Shown here: one piece after another, positions 1-7,837 of the stretch
Layout: every line of letters starts with the position of its first letter
How positions within the stretch are numbered: the stretch's first letter is position 1
Assembly: GCF_003261575.2 (NCBI RefSeq)
Contig: NZ_CP036175.1
Location: 4,960,001 to 5,024,000, forward strand
Source: Klebsiella huaxiensis
GTDB lineage: Bacteria; Pseudomonadota; Gammaproteobacteria; Enterobacterales; Enterobacteriaceae
Direction: 5' to 3'
DNA length: 64,000 nt
The notes under the pieces: model-generated
The model's database searches: none
The model's input: the letters and a program-made list of their open reading frames with translations, nothing else
Told to the model about the DNA's origin: nothing
Program-made: the position numbers and the translations under genes

Positions 1-24
1 CAGCCATCCCCCGTTCAACTGCAT
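1..24 (-). CDS. ampD: AmpD N-terminus (partial, cut by window edge)
   Basis: Only the first eight codons are inside the window. They read M-Q-L-N-G-G-W-L on the minus strand, preceded by a GGAGA ribosome binding site. This resembles the start of AmpD, the cytoplasmic 1,6-anhydro-N-acetylmuramoyl-L-alanine amidase that recycles cell-wall fragments (E. coli AmpD begins MLLENGWL). The main support is context: ampD lies divergent from nadC in enteric bacteria, and that is the arrangement here. Confidence 0.6.
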
Positions 25-227
25 GTTGAGTCTCCTTTTACTAACCTATGCATTCGCGGCGCCCGGGGCCCAAAGAATGCCTGCTGTTATACGCACTATC
101 ACTCATCACAAAACTAACTTGAGACCCACGGCGAAGCCGCCAGAAGGGTGAAGTGGATGTGGTACAGAAACGTGGTTCAGGTTAGCATGTTTCCCACTTC
201 TGAATCCTATCTATCTGGAGCTTTATC

Positions 228-1121
228 ATGTCGCCTCGTCGCTACAATCCCGACCGCCGCCGTGACGCGCTGCTGGAACGTGTTAATCATGATATTACTG
301 ACGCCGTCGCCCAATCCCTGCGGGAGGATCTGGGCGGTGAAGTGCATGCTAATAACGACATTAGCGCACAATTGTTGCCGCAAGACGCACGCTCGCACGC
401 AGTGGTGATCACTCGTGAAGACGGCGTATTCTGCGGTAAACGCTGGGTAGAAGAGGTCTTTATTCAGCTCGCTGGTGATGACGTCAACCTCACCTGGCAT
501 GTTGCCGATGGCGACGCGGTTAAGGCTGATCAGCCGCTGTTTGAACTGGATGGCCCCTCCCGTATTCTGTTAACTGGCGAGCGCACTGCGCTCAATTTCG
601 TGCAGACATTATCCGGGGTGGCAAGCGAAGTCCACCGCTATGTCGACCTGCTTGCTGGAACCAAAACCCAACTTCTCGATACGCGTAAGACGTTGCCCGG
701 TCTGCGCACGGCGCTGAAGTATGCGGTCCTGTGCGGAGGCGGAGCGAACCACCGTCTGGGTCTATCTGACGCCTTCCTGATCAAAGAGAACCACATTATC
801 GCCTCTGGATCGGTACGCCAGGCGGTAGAAAAAGCGTTCTGGCTGCACCCTGATGTTCCGGTCGAAGTCGAAGTCGAAACCCTTGAAGAGCTTGAAGAAG
901 CACTGAAAGCGGGCGCTGACATCATTATGCTCGACAACTTCACCACCGATCTGATGCGTGAAGCAGTGAAGCGCACCAATGGTCAGGCGGCGCTGGAAGT
1001 TTCCGGCAACGTTACCTTCGATACCATCCGTGAATTTGCCGAAACCGGTGTCGATTACATCTCCGTAGGTGCACTAACCAAGCACGTTCGCGCGCTCGAT
1101 CTCTCAATGCGTTTCCGCTAA
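228..1121 (+). CDS. nadC: Quinolinate phosphoribosyltransferase
   Basis: NadC makes nicotinate mononucleotide from quinolinate and PRPP, releasing CO2 and PPi, in cytoplasmic de novo NAD synthesis. The 297 residues equal the E. coli length. The DTRKT segment starts at about residue 151 and is followed by the GGGANHR and LIKENH motifs that form the substrate and PRPP pocket. The C-terminal part carries the IMLDNF and LEVSGN barrel motifs. The gene is divergent from ampD and ends in a strong terminator at 1129-1165, so it is probably transcribed alone. Confidence 0.97.
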   Translation: MSPRRYNPDRRRDALLERVNHDITDAVAQSLREDLGGEVHANNDISAQLLPQDARSHAVVITREDGVFCGKRWVEEVFIQLAGDDVNLTWHVADGDAVKADQPLFELDGPSRILLTGERTALNFVQTLSGVASEVHRYVDLLAGTKTQLLDTRKTLPGLRTALKYAVLCGGGANHRLGLSDAFLIKENHIIASGSVRQAVEKAFWLHPDVPVEVEVETLEELEEALKAGADIIMLDNFTTDLMREAVKRTNGQAALEVSGNVTFDTIREFAETGVDYISVGALTKHVRALDLSMRFR

Positions 1122-1128
1122 CTGTCCT

Positions 1129-1165
1129 GCCCCGGTGGATATCCTGCACCGGGGCTCTTTTTTTT
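1129..1165 (+). terminator. Rho-independent terminator of nadC
   Basis: A perfect GCCCCGGTG / CACCGGGGC stem with a 9-nt loop is followed by T-C-T8. It starts 8 bp after the nadC stop. Confidence 0.93.
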
Positions 1166-1306
1166 GCGAGCCGACTCGCACACCGATAATCCCTCACTGC
1201 AACCAGCAAAAAAAGCCTGGAACCTTGCTTCCTTAGGCGCGATCAGCGACTCGCACAGCAGATTAAAGCCCGGCAAAGTGCTCCCGAAAACAACAAGGAG
1301 CAACTT

Positions 1307-1738
1307 ATGGATAAACAACGTGGCTTTACCCTTATTGAACTGATGGTGGTCATTGGGATCATCGCAATTCTTAGCGCTATCGGCATTCCTGCTTACCAGA
1401 ACTACCTGCGAAAAGCGGCTCTCACCGACATGCTGCAAACCTTTGTACCTTTTCGCACCGCCATTGAGCTGTGCGCGCTAGAGCACGGAGGATTAACAAC
1501 CTGTGATGGCGGCAGCAATGGCATCCCCTCACCTACCACCACGCGTTACGTCTCGGCAATGAGCGTCGCCACCGGCGTTGTCACGCTCACCGGCCAGGAA
1601 AGCCTCAATGGCTTAAGCGTCACGATGACCCCAAGCTGGGATAACGCTAACGGCATCACCGGCTGGCAGCGCGTTTGCAGTATTACCGGCGACAGCGCGC
1701 TGAAGCAAGCCTGCGAAGACGTATTCCGTTTTAACTGA
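1307..1738 (+). CDS. ppdD: Type IV pilin-like major subunit, prepilin peptidase-dependent
   Basis: This 143-residue protein starts with a type III (prepilin) leader: six residues ending in Gly, then F-TLIELMVV with the conserved Glu at mature position 5. A hydrophobic alpha1 helix follows. PilD-type peptidase would cut at G6/F7 and methylate the Phe. Cysteines near the middle and end could form the usual disulfides. A good AAGGAG-like site precedes the ATG. It leads the ppdD-hofB-hofC operon, the enteric equivalent of pilA-pilB-pilC. Conditions of expression cannot be read from the sequence. Confidence 0.95.
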   Translation: MDKQRGFTLIELMVVIGIIAILSAIGIPAYQNYLRKAALTDMLQTFVPFRTAIELCALEHGGLTTCDGGSNGIPSPTTTRYVSAMSVATGVVTLTGQESLNGLSVTMTPSWDNANGITGWQRVCSITGDSALKQACEDVFRFN

Positions 1739-1748
1739 GGGTGAGGCA

Positions 1749-3134
1749 ATGAAAACTGAACAATTGATACCTCTGTGCCAGCGCTACCAGGCATTACTGC
1801 TCAATAGCGATGCACACACCATTGCCATCGCCGTTGTTGATGCGCCAGCACCAGAACTTATGGAAGCACTACGCTTCGCGACCCAGAAACGAATCGATAT
1901 TGAGTGTTGGAGTCAGGACCGGATGGACAAACGACTACAGACACCAGGGATAGCGGTAGCCCCAATGCATAGTGAAGCCTCGGCAAGCGTAGTTGAACAG
2001 GTTAATCACATCCTGGAACAAGCCCTACGTCAACGTGCGTCCGATATTCATATCGAACCCGGCGAAAACCACCTGAGAATTCGCCTGCGGGTAGACGGCG
2101 TGCTGCACCCGCTTTCGCCTCTGGCCCCGGAGCTTGCTGCACCGATTACGGCCCGGCTGAAAGTGTTGAGTAATCTGGATATCGCCGAGCACCGTTTACC
2201 TCAGGACGGTCAATTTACACTTACGCTTGCAGATCGCCCGGTCTCTTTTCGTATCGCTACGCTTCCCTGTCGCAGCGGAGAGAAAATCGTTCTGCGTTTA
2301 TTACACCAGGTCGAACAAGCTCTGGATCTCGAAGCGCTGGGGCTCTCCTCTCAACAGCTTGCTGACTTTCGCTCGGCGCTTAACCAACCGCAGGGTCTAC
2401 TGTTGGTCACAGGCCCAACGGGAAGCGGAAAAACCGTCACCTTATATAGCGCACTGCAGGCGAGAAATCGCGATGAGGTGAACATCTGTAGCGTGGAAGA
2501 TCCGCTGGAGATTCCGATTGTGGGGATGAATCAGACGCAGATTAATCCCCGTGCCGGGCTAACCTTCCATAGCGTACTGCGCGCCCTGCTGCGTCAGGAC
2601 CCCGACATCGTAATGGTGGGCGAAATACGCGATGCGGAAACGGCTGAAATTGCGATAAAAGCGGCGCAAACCGGACACCTGGTCCTCTCGACCTTACACA
2701 CTAATTCGACCAGCGAAACCCTGGTGCGCCTGCAGCAAATGGGCGTCGCTCGCTGGATGATCTCATCAGCACTCTCGCTGGTTGTTGCTCAACGCCTTGT
2801 GCGCAGGTTGTGCCCACACTGTCGCCAGGAAACCGGCAGCTCGGCCGATATCCCGCATAGCCTGTGGCCACGAGCGCTTCCTCGCTGGCAGGCTCCGGGC
2901 TGCCAGCACTGTTATCACGGCTACTACGGGCGACTGGCGCTATTTGAGCTTTTACCCGTTAACACCGCGCTACGGCAAGCCATCACTCAGGAGCTTAGCG
3001 CTACCGAAATCGAATCCCTGGCGCGAGAAGCGGGAATGATGACGCTGTTTGAGAGCGGCTGTCTGGCCGTGGAACGAGGACTGACCAGCCTCGAAGAGGT
3101 AGTTCGCGTTCTGGGGATCCCGCATGGCGACTAA
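1749..3134 (+). CDS. hofB: Type IV pilus assembly ATPase (GspE/PilB family)
   Basis: This cytoplasmic hexameric ATPase powers pilus extension. Over 461 residues it has a short N-terminal region, the N2 domain with a RASDIHIEP motif, Walker A GPTGSGKT at residues 222-229, an Asp box and Walker B (DPDIVMVGEIRD), a His box (TGHLVLSTLHTN), and a C-terminal zinc tetracysteine (C355, C358, C385, C388). It starts 10 bp after ppdD and overlaps hofC by 11 bp, which indicates translational coupling. It is shorter than PilB of obligate type IV pilus users, as in E. coli HofB. Confidence 0.95.
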   Translation: MKTEQLIPLCQRYQALLLNSDAHTIAIAVVDAPAPELMEALRFATQKRIDIECWSQDRMDKRLQTPGIAVAPMHSEASASVVEQVNHILEQALRQRASDIHIEPGENHLRIRLRVDGVLHPLSPLAPELAAPITARLKVLSNLDIAEHRLPQDGQFTLTLADRPVSFRIATLPCRSGEKIVLRLLHQVEQALDLEALGLSSQQLADFRSALNQPQGLLLVTGPTGSGKTVTLYSALQARNRDEVNICSVEDPLEIPIVGMNQTQINPRAGLTFHSVLRALLRQDPDIVMVGEIRDAETAEIAIKAAQTGHLVLSTLHTNSTSETLVRLQQMGVARWMISSALSLVVAQRLVRRLCPHCRQETGSSADIPHSLWPRALPRWQAPGCQHCYHGYYGRLALFELLPVNTALRQAITQELSATEIESLAREAGMMTLFESGCLAVERGLTSLEEVVRVLGIPHGD

Positions 3135-4329
3135 GCGACTGTGGCGCTGGCGTGGTATTGATGTTCAGGGCGTCCCCTGCCAGGGAACGCTTTGGAAAGA
3201 GAATCGCCCGCTGGCATTGCAGGTGTTGCAACAGGAGCGAATCATCCCACTGACGCTGCGCCGCTGTAACGTGCAAAATTCGCTCTGGCATCCACGCCAC
3301 AGCGGTGAAATCATCCGCCAACTAGCCGCGCTACTGCAAGCGGGCCTCCCACTGGCGGAGGGGCTGGAACTGCTGGCGCAACAGCAACCCAACGCACAAT
3401 GGCAAGCCCTGCTGCAAACGTTGGCTGATGACCTGGCGCAAGGCATTTCGCTTTCAGTTGCCCTGGAGAAATGGCCTGAAGTATTTCCCCCACTCTATTT
3501 GGCCATGATCCGTACCGGTGAACTCACCGGCAAGCTGGAACGTTGCTGCACACAGTTAGCCCTTCAGCAGCGAGAACAACTGCTTCTTAGCGAGAAAGTG
3601 AAAAAAGCGCTGCGCTATCCGATTATTATTTTATCCCTGGCGCTGCTGGTGGTCATGGGGATGCTGTGCTTCGTCTTACCGGAGTTCGCCGCTATCTATC
3701 AAACCTTCAATACTCCGCTACCATTACTGACCCGAGCAGTGATGAGCGTCGGCGATGGGCTAACTCACTATTGGGCTGTTCTGGTTGTACTGGTCGTTTT
3801 ACCTGCAATTCTTAATCGGCTGATTCGCCAGAGATCAGGCTGGTTACTGCATCGCCAAAAGCTACTCCACGCGCTGCCAGTATTTGGTAAATTGATGAGT
3901 GGGCAACGGCTTAGCCAGATTTTCACCGTACTTGCGTTAACGCAAAGCGCGGGTATCAGCTTCTTACAGGGCCTGCAAAGCGTGGAGGAAACCCTAAGCT
4001 GCCCGTTATGGCGACAAAGGCTCCAGCAGGTCGGTCTGCATATTACCCATGGTGAACCCATCTGGCAGGCGCTGACTCATAGCGGAGGTTTTACACCGCT
4101 CTGTCTACAACTCATTCGTACCGGTGAAGCTTCAGGTTCGTTGGACACTATGCTGGAGAATCTGGCTCGCCATCATAGTGAGCAAACGCATCAGCAGGCA
4201 GATAACCTGGCAACCCTACTTGAACCTATAATGCTGGTGATAACTGGAGCGATTGTCGGGGTGCTGGTTGTGGCAATGTACTTACCCATCTTTCATCTGG
4301 GTGATGCCATTAGCGGGATGGGCGGATAA
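3124..4329 (+). CDS. hofC: Type IV pilus inner-membrane platform protein (GspF/PilC family)
   Basis: The 401-residue protein has two repeated GspF cytoplasmic domains, each with the LLxAGLPL...GISLSxAL pattern (about residues 60-185 and 265-390). Three membrane segments lie near residues 165-190, 215-235 and 370-395. It forms the platform on which HofB acts and into which pilins are recruited. It is the last gene of the ppdD operon and converges on guaC. Confidence 0.95.
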   Translation: MATKRLWRWRGIDVQGVPCQGTLWKENRPLALQVLQQERIIPLTLRRCNVQNSLWHPRHSGEIIRQLAALLQAGLPLAEGLELLAQQQPNAQWQALLQTLADDLAQGISLSVALEKWPEVFPPLYLAMIRTGELTGKLERCCTQLALQQREQLLLSEKVKKALRYPIIILSLALLVVMGMLCFVLPEFAAIYQTFNTPLPLLTRAVMSVGDGLTHYWAVLVVLVVLPAILNRLIRQRSGWLLHRQKLLHALPVFGKLMSGQRLSQIFTVLALTQSAGISFLQGLQSVEETLSCPLWRQRLQQVGLHITHGEPIWQALTHSGGFTPLCLQLIRTGEASGSLDTMLENLARHHSEQTHQQADNLATLLEPIMLVITGAIVGVLVVAMYLPIFHLGDAISGMGG

Positions 4330-4330
4330 A

Positions 4331-4352
4331 CGCTGGCGCGAATGCGCCAGCG
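4331..4352. terminator. Hairpin between convergent hofC and guaC
   Basis: A perfect 9-bp stem CGCTGGCGC / GCGCCAGCG with a GAAT loop fills the gap between the two stop codons. There is no T-run on the hofC side, so it may act as an mRNA-stabilising or weak bidirectional terminator. Confidence 0.55.
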
Positions 4353-4359
4353 AGAGGCA

Positions 4360-5403
4360 TTACAGGCTATTGAACACGCGGTTCTCTTGTTCCTGTACGC
4401 GAATAAAGGTAGTACGCTTGGTTAGTTCCTTCAGACGTGAAGCACCCACATAGGTACACGCTGAACGCAGGCCGCCGAGGATATCACGCGCGGTATTTTC
4501 AACCGGGCCGCGCAGAGGCAGCTTAACAGTTTTACCTTCTGCTGCACGATACTGAGCGACGCCGCCAACGTGACGAGTCATTGCTGATTCAGAGCTCATA
4601 CCGTAAAACAGCATGAATTTTTCACCATTTTCTTCAACTACGGTACCGCCGCTCTCTTCGTGACCTGCCAGCATACCGCCCAGCATTACGAAATCAGCAC
4701 CACCGCCGAATGCCTTAGCTACATCGCCAGGCATGGTGCAGCCACCATCACTAATGATCTGCCCGCCCAGGCCATGTGCCGCATCGGCACATTCGATAAC
4801 AGCGGAAAGCTGAGGGTAGCCCACGCCGGTTTTCACACGGGTAGTACATACAGAACCCGGGCCGATACCGACTTTCACAATATCAGCGCCAGAAAGAACC
4901 AATTCTTCACACATTTCACCGGTAACAACGTTACCCGCAATAATGGTTTTTTGCGGCCAGGCTTCGCGGGCTTTGGCAACAAACTGCACAAAGTGTTCGG
5001 AATAACCATTCGCGACGTCAATACACACGAAGCTAAGCTGCGGATTCTGGGTCAGGATCTGTTGCGTTTTTTCAAAGTCTGCATTGGAAGTGCCAGTAGA
5101 GACCATGACGTGTTTCACTATATCTGCGGATTCGCCCTGCACAAACGCCTGCCACTGCTCGACGCTGTAATGCTTATGGACTGCAGTCAGAACGCCAAAG
5201 GAGGCCAGAGCTTTAGCCATAGCAAAGGTGCCGACAGTATCCATATTGGCCGCAATGATTGGCACACCGGACCAGGTCTGGCCAGAGTGTTTGAAGGTGA
5301 ATTCACGTTCCAGCTGTACATCAGAACGGCTTTTGAGGGTAGAACGTTTCGGGCGGATAAGAACGTCTTTAAAACCAAGCTTCAAATCTTCTTCAATACG
5401 CAT
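4360..5403 (-). CDS. guaC: GMP reductase
   Basis: GuaC converts GMP to IMP with NADPH, releasing ammonia, in purine interconversion. I chose the start at 5403 (MRIEEDLKLGF, 347 residues, the E. coli length). An upstream in-frame ATG would add 22 residues unlike the family. The catalytic cysteine is C186 in GPGSVCTTR. Phosphate-binding loops (DGGCTMPGD, FVMLGGMLAG) and the IMPDH/GMPR barrel fold are evident. The gene is alone on the minus strand between the pilin operon and coaE. Confidence 0.96.
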   Translation of the reverse strand: MRIEEDLKLGFKDVLIRPKRSTLKSRSDVQLEREFTFKHSGQTWSGVPIIAANMDTVGTFAMAKALASFGVLTAVHKHYSVEQWQAFVQGESADIVKHVMVSTGTSNADFEKTQQILTQNPQLSFVCIDVANGYSEHFVQFVAKAREAWPQKTIIAGNVVTGEMCEELVLSGADIVKVGIGPGSVCTTRVKTGVGYPQLSAVIECADAAHGLGGQIISDGGCTMPGDVAKAFGGGADFVMLGGMLAGHEESGGTVVEENGEKFMLFYGMSSESAMTRHVGGVAQYRAAEGKTVKLPLRGPVENTARDILGGLRSACTYVGASRLKELTKRTTFIRVQEQENRVFNSL

Positions 5404-5751
5404 GTGCGAATTCCTGGGGTTAATTGCATTATTGTGAGAGCACAACTCCAGTGACGTTATCATACGCACGAATCATGACCGCGCAAGACTGCGATTTTCA
5501 CTTTTTTTACGCTACAATCGTATAAATTTACCTGGTGAATAGCCAAAAGTGATTTTGCAGCACTCAATCACCAACGTATCATTTTTAACCAATTGATTTA
5601 CATGTACAAAAAAACCAGAATGCGTTGTGAAAGCAATTTATCGGTTTAACAACCTGCCGATGAAACCACTGCCACAGTGTAGTCTCGCCGTGAATAGCGG
5701 GGACTGTCTCAAAGAAAATTGTGCATGTTGTCAGTTTCAGGATTGAAGCCT
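5404..5751. other. guaC-coaE divergent intergenic region
   Basis: This 348-bp spacer contains the divergent promoters of guaC and coaE, but I could not assign -35/-10 boxes with confidence. Its last 90 bp hold a short cysteine-rich reading frame (5660-5746), listed separately. Confidence 0.5.
5660..5746 (+). CDS. Candidate 28-residue Cys-rich small protein upstream of coaE
   Basis: An ATG-initiated frame of 28 codons ends 5 bp before the coaE ATG. Five of its residues are cysteines (positions 7, 16, 21, 23, 24), ending in C-x-C-C-x4 before the stop. The upstream ribosome binding site is weak. Position directly before coaE would fit a leader or coupled small protein, possibly metal-binding. 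I do not recognise it, and it could be chance. Confidence 0.3.
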   Translation: MKPLPQCSLAVNSGDCLKENCACCQFQD

Positions 5752-6372
5752 ATGAAGTACACGGTAGCGTTAACGGGCGGCATCGGCAGTGGTAAAAGTA
5801 CCGTAGCCGATACATTTGCACATCTTGGAGTTAACGTTATCGATGCCGATGTTATCGCACGTCAGGTTGTAGAGCCCGGAACCACGGCGCTTGATGCTAT
5901 CGCCGAACGCTTCGGCCAGCAGATACTCAACGAAGACGGAACGCTGAACCGTCGCGCTCTGCGTGAACACATCTTTGCTCATGCTATGGATAAAATCTGG
6001 CTTAACGCGCTGTTGCACCCCCAAATTCAGCAGGAAACGCGTCGACAGATGCAGCTTGCAACCTCGTCTTATATTCTCTGGGTCGTACCATTATTGGTCG
6101 AAAATCGTTTGTCCGCCAAAGCCGATCGCATACTGGTTGTCGATGTGCCAAAAGAGACGCAAATAGAGCGCACGATGCTCCGCGATCGGGTCAGCCGCCA
6201 ACATGCGGAACATATTCTCGCCGCTCAGGCCACGCGCGAGCAGCGCCTTGCCGTTGCGGATGATGTTATTGAAAATATGGGTCCACCTGCGGCTATTGCA
6301 GCAGATGTCGCCCGCCTGCATAAAAAGTATCAAACGCTGGCATTGCAGGCCGCCTCACAGGAAAAAACTTAA
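5752..6372 (+). CDS. coaE: Dephospho-CoA kinase
   Basis: CoaE performs the last step of CoA synthesis, phosphorylating the 3'-hydroxyl of dephospho-CoA with ATP. The chosen ATG gives MKYTVALTGGIGSGKST and 206 residues, the E. coli length. An in-frame ATG at 5719 would add 11 unrelated residues. The P-loop GGIGSGKS spans residues 9-16 and is followed by IDADVIAR. The stop codon overlaps the zapD start by one base. Confidence 0.95.
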   Translation: MKYTVALTGGIGSGKSTVADTFAHLGVNVIDADVIARQVVEPGTTALDAIAERFGQQILNEDGTLNRRALREHIFAHAMDKIWLNALLHPQIQQETRRQMQLATSSYILWVVPLLVENRLSAKADRILVVDVPKETQIERTMLRDRVSRQHAEHILAAQATREQRLAVADDVIENMGPPAAIAADVARLHKKYQTLALQAASQEKT

Positions 6373-7115
6373 TGCATACCCCTGTTCTATTTGAACATCC
6401 GCTCAATGAAAAAATGCGCACCTGGCTGCGTATTGAGTTTTTGCTTCAGCAGCTATCCGTTCACCCAACTATCACCAGCCATGCGGATGCGCTTCATTTT
6501 TTCCGTAACATCGGCGATCTCTTAGATGTCCTTGAACGTGGCGAAGTCCGTACCGATCTGATGAAAGAGCTGGAACGCCAACAGCGGAAATTACAATCCT
6601 GGGCAGAAGTCCCTGGTGTCGATCAGGAACGTATCAATACGCTGCGCCAGCAGTTGAAGCAGTTATCCAGCATGCTGATCTCAGCCCCTCGCATTGGTCA
6701 ATATCTGCGCGAAGATCGCCTGGTCGGACTGGTGCGTCAACGCTTAAGTATCCCCGGCGGTTGCTGCAGCTTTGATCTCCCAACGCTACATATCTGGTTG
6801 CATATGCCCCAGGAATATCGCAATGAACAGGTTGGCAAGTGGCTGTCCAGCCTCGACCCTCTGTCACAATCGCTGGTGCTCATTCTCGATCTGATCCGCA
6901 ACTCAGCCGCCTTTCGCAAGCAGACCAGCCTGAACGGCTTTTATCAGGATAACGGCGAGGATGCCGATCTGTTACGCCTGCGTTTGGATCTTGCCAGCCA
7001 GCTGTACCCGCAAATATCCGGTCATAAGAGCCGTTTTGCAATCCGCTTTTTGCCGCTGGACAGCGAGCATGGCATCGTGCCAGAGCGTTTTGATTTTGAA
7101 CTGGCCTGTTGTTAA
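6372..7115 (+). CDS. zapD: Cell division protein ZapD, FtsZ-bundling factor
   Basis: ZapD (formerly YacF) is a cytoplasmic dimer that binds the FtsZ C-terminal peptide and crosslinks protofilaments in the Z-ring. The protein is 247 residues and all-helical in appearance. It shares the VLFEHPLNEKMRTWLRIEFL-type N-terminus and the PGGCCSFDLP and HLWLH-like segments with E. coli ZapD. Its start overlaps the coaE stop (TTAATG), and yacG follows 9 bp after it, so the three genes form one operon. Confidence 0.95.
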   Translation: MHTPVLFEHPLNEKMRTWLRIEFLLQQLSVHPTITSHADALHFFRNIGDLLDVLERGEVRTDLMKELERQQRKLQSWAEVPGVDQERINTLRQQLKQLSSMLISAPRIGQYLREDRLVGLVRQRLSIPGGCCSFDLPTLHIWLHMPQEYRNEQVGKWLSSLDPLSQSLVLILDLIRNSAAFRKQTSLNGFYQDNGEDADLLRLRLDLASQLYPQISGHKSRFAIRFLPLDSEHGIVPERFDFELACC

Positions 7116-7124
7116 GGAGAAAAT

Positions 7125-7319
7125 ATGTCAGAAGAGATAACCGTCAATTGCCCAACCTGCAGCAAAATTGTGGTCTGGAATGAACAGAGCCCGTATCGCC
7201 CTTTTTGCTCCAAGCGCTGCCAGCTTATTGATTTAGGCGAATGGGCAGCAGAAGAAAAACGCATCCCAAGCAGTAGCGATCTATCAGACAGCGATGGCTG
7301 GAGCGAAGAGAAAGAGTAA
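7125..7319 (+). CDS. yacG: DNA gyrase inhibitor YacG, zinc-binding
   Basis: This 64-residue protein has a single zinc finger with cysteines C9, C12, C28 and C32. An acidic C-terminal tail follows (EWAAEEK, then SDSDGWSEEKE). E. coli YacG binds GyrB and inhibits DNA binding by gyrase, and the finger and tail are conserved here. An AAGGAGA ribosome binding site precedes the ATG. It is the last gene of coaE-zapD-yacG and converges with mutT. Confidence 0.93.
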   Translation: MSEEITVNCPTCSKIVVWNEQSPYRPFCSKRCQLIDLGEWAAEEKRIPSSSDLSDSDGWSEEKE

Positions 7320-7339
7320 GTCGTCTGGTTTTTTCTTAA

Positions 7340-7364
7340 GGCGGGCAAGCATAGCGCTCCCGCC
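7340..7364. terminator. Hairpin between convergent yacG and mutT
   Basis: A GGCGGG / CCCGCC stem with a 13-nt loop is followed on the plus side by ATAATTT. The T-run is weak, so terminator strength is uncertain. Confidence 0.5.
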
Positions 7365-7384
7365 ATAATTTACCGAATAATGGC

Positions 7385-7777
7385 TCACGAGTTTTGAACT
7401 AATTTTGCAATCACAGGCTCATTTGCGGGAGGGAAATCCTCAGCATTCAGCGCATTCTGCGCCATCCAACGGCCAGGTTGTCCCTCTTTTCCCCACGGTT
7501 CACCTTCCCAGACATCTACCAGCCAGAACCACAGCGTGATATGGCGGTCAGGAAACTGATATTCCAGCTTATCGAACAGGCGGCACGATTTAACAGTAAT
7601 GCCCACTTCTTCCTGCAATTCACGCGCTAATGCCTGCTCTGACGACTCACCTTCTTCAATTTTTCCACCGGGAAATTCAAGTTTATTCGCCATATGTGCA
7701 TCAGCAGACCGCTGTGTTATAAAAATTTCGCCTTGCGGATTGCGGATGATACCGACTGAGATTTGCAGTTTCTTCAT
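7385..7777 (-). CDS. mutT: 8-oxo-dGTP diphosphatase
   Basis: MutT hydrolyses 8-oxo-dGTP to its monophosphate and so prevents A-to-C transversions. The chosen start MKKLQISVGIIRN gives 130 residues. A TTG or ATG three codons upstream is less likely. The Nudix box is complete at residues 38-60 (G38, E44, R52-E53, E56-E57, G59). The gene lies downstream of secA in the secM-secA-mutT order. A strong hairpin separates it from secA, so it relies on read-through or its own promoter. Confidence 0.95.
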   Translation of the reverse strand: MKKLQISVGIIRNPQGEIFITQRSADAHMANKLEFPGGKIEEGESSEQALARELQEEVGITVKSCRLFDKLEYQFPDRHITLWFWLVDVWEGEPWGKEGQPGRWMAQNALNAEDFPPANEPVIAKLVQNS

Positions 7778-7791
7778 TGTATTCATTCCAT

Positions 7792-7815
7792 AAAAAAGGC
7801 GCAGATATCTGCGCC
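7792..7815 (-). terminator. Terminator after secA
   Basis: An 18-bp perfect palindrome (GGCGCAGAT / ATCTGCGCC) at 7798-7815 is followed on the minus strand by six Ts. It lies between the secA stop and the mutT start. Confidence 0.85.
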
Positions 7816-7837
7816 TTTATGTTTAATGTTGTAGGGC

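Noticed and set aside
148..408. 86-codon frame starting upstream of nadC
   Set aside because: It overlaps nadC in another frame and has no motif or ribosome binding site.
1749..4329. hofB-hofC overlap considered as a possible frameshift
   Set aside because: Both proteins are full length for their families and the 11-bp overlap is normal operon coupling.
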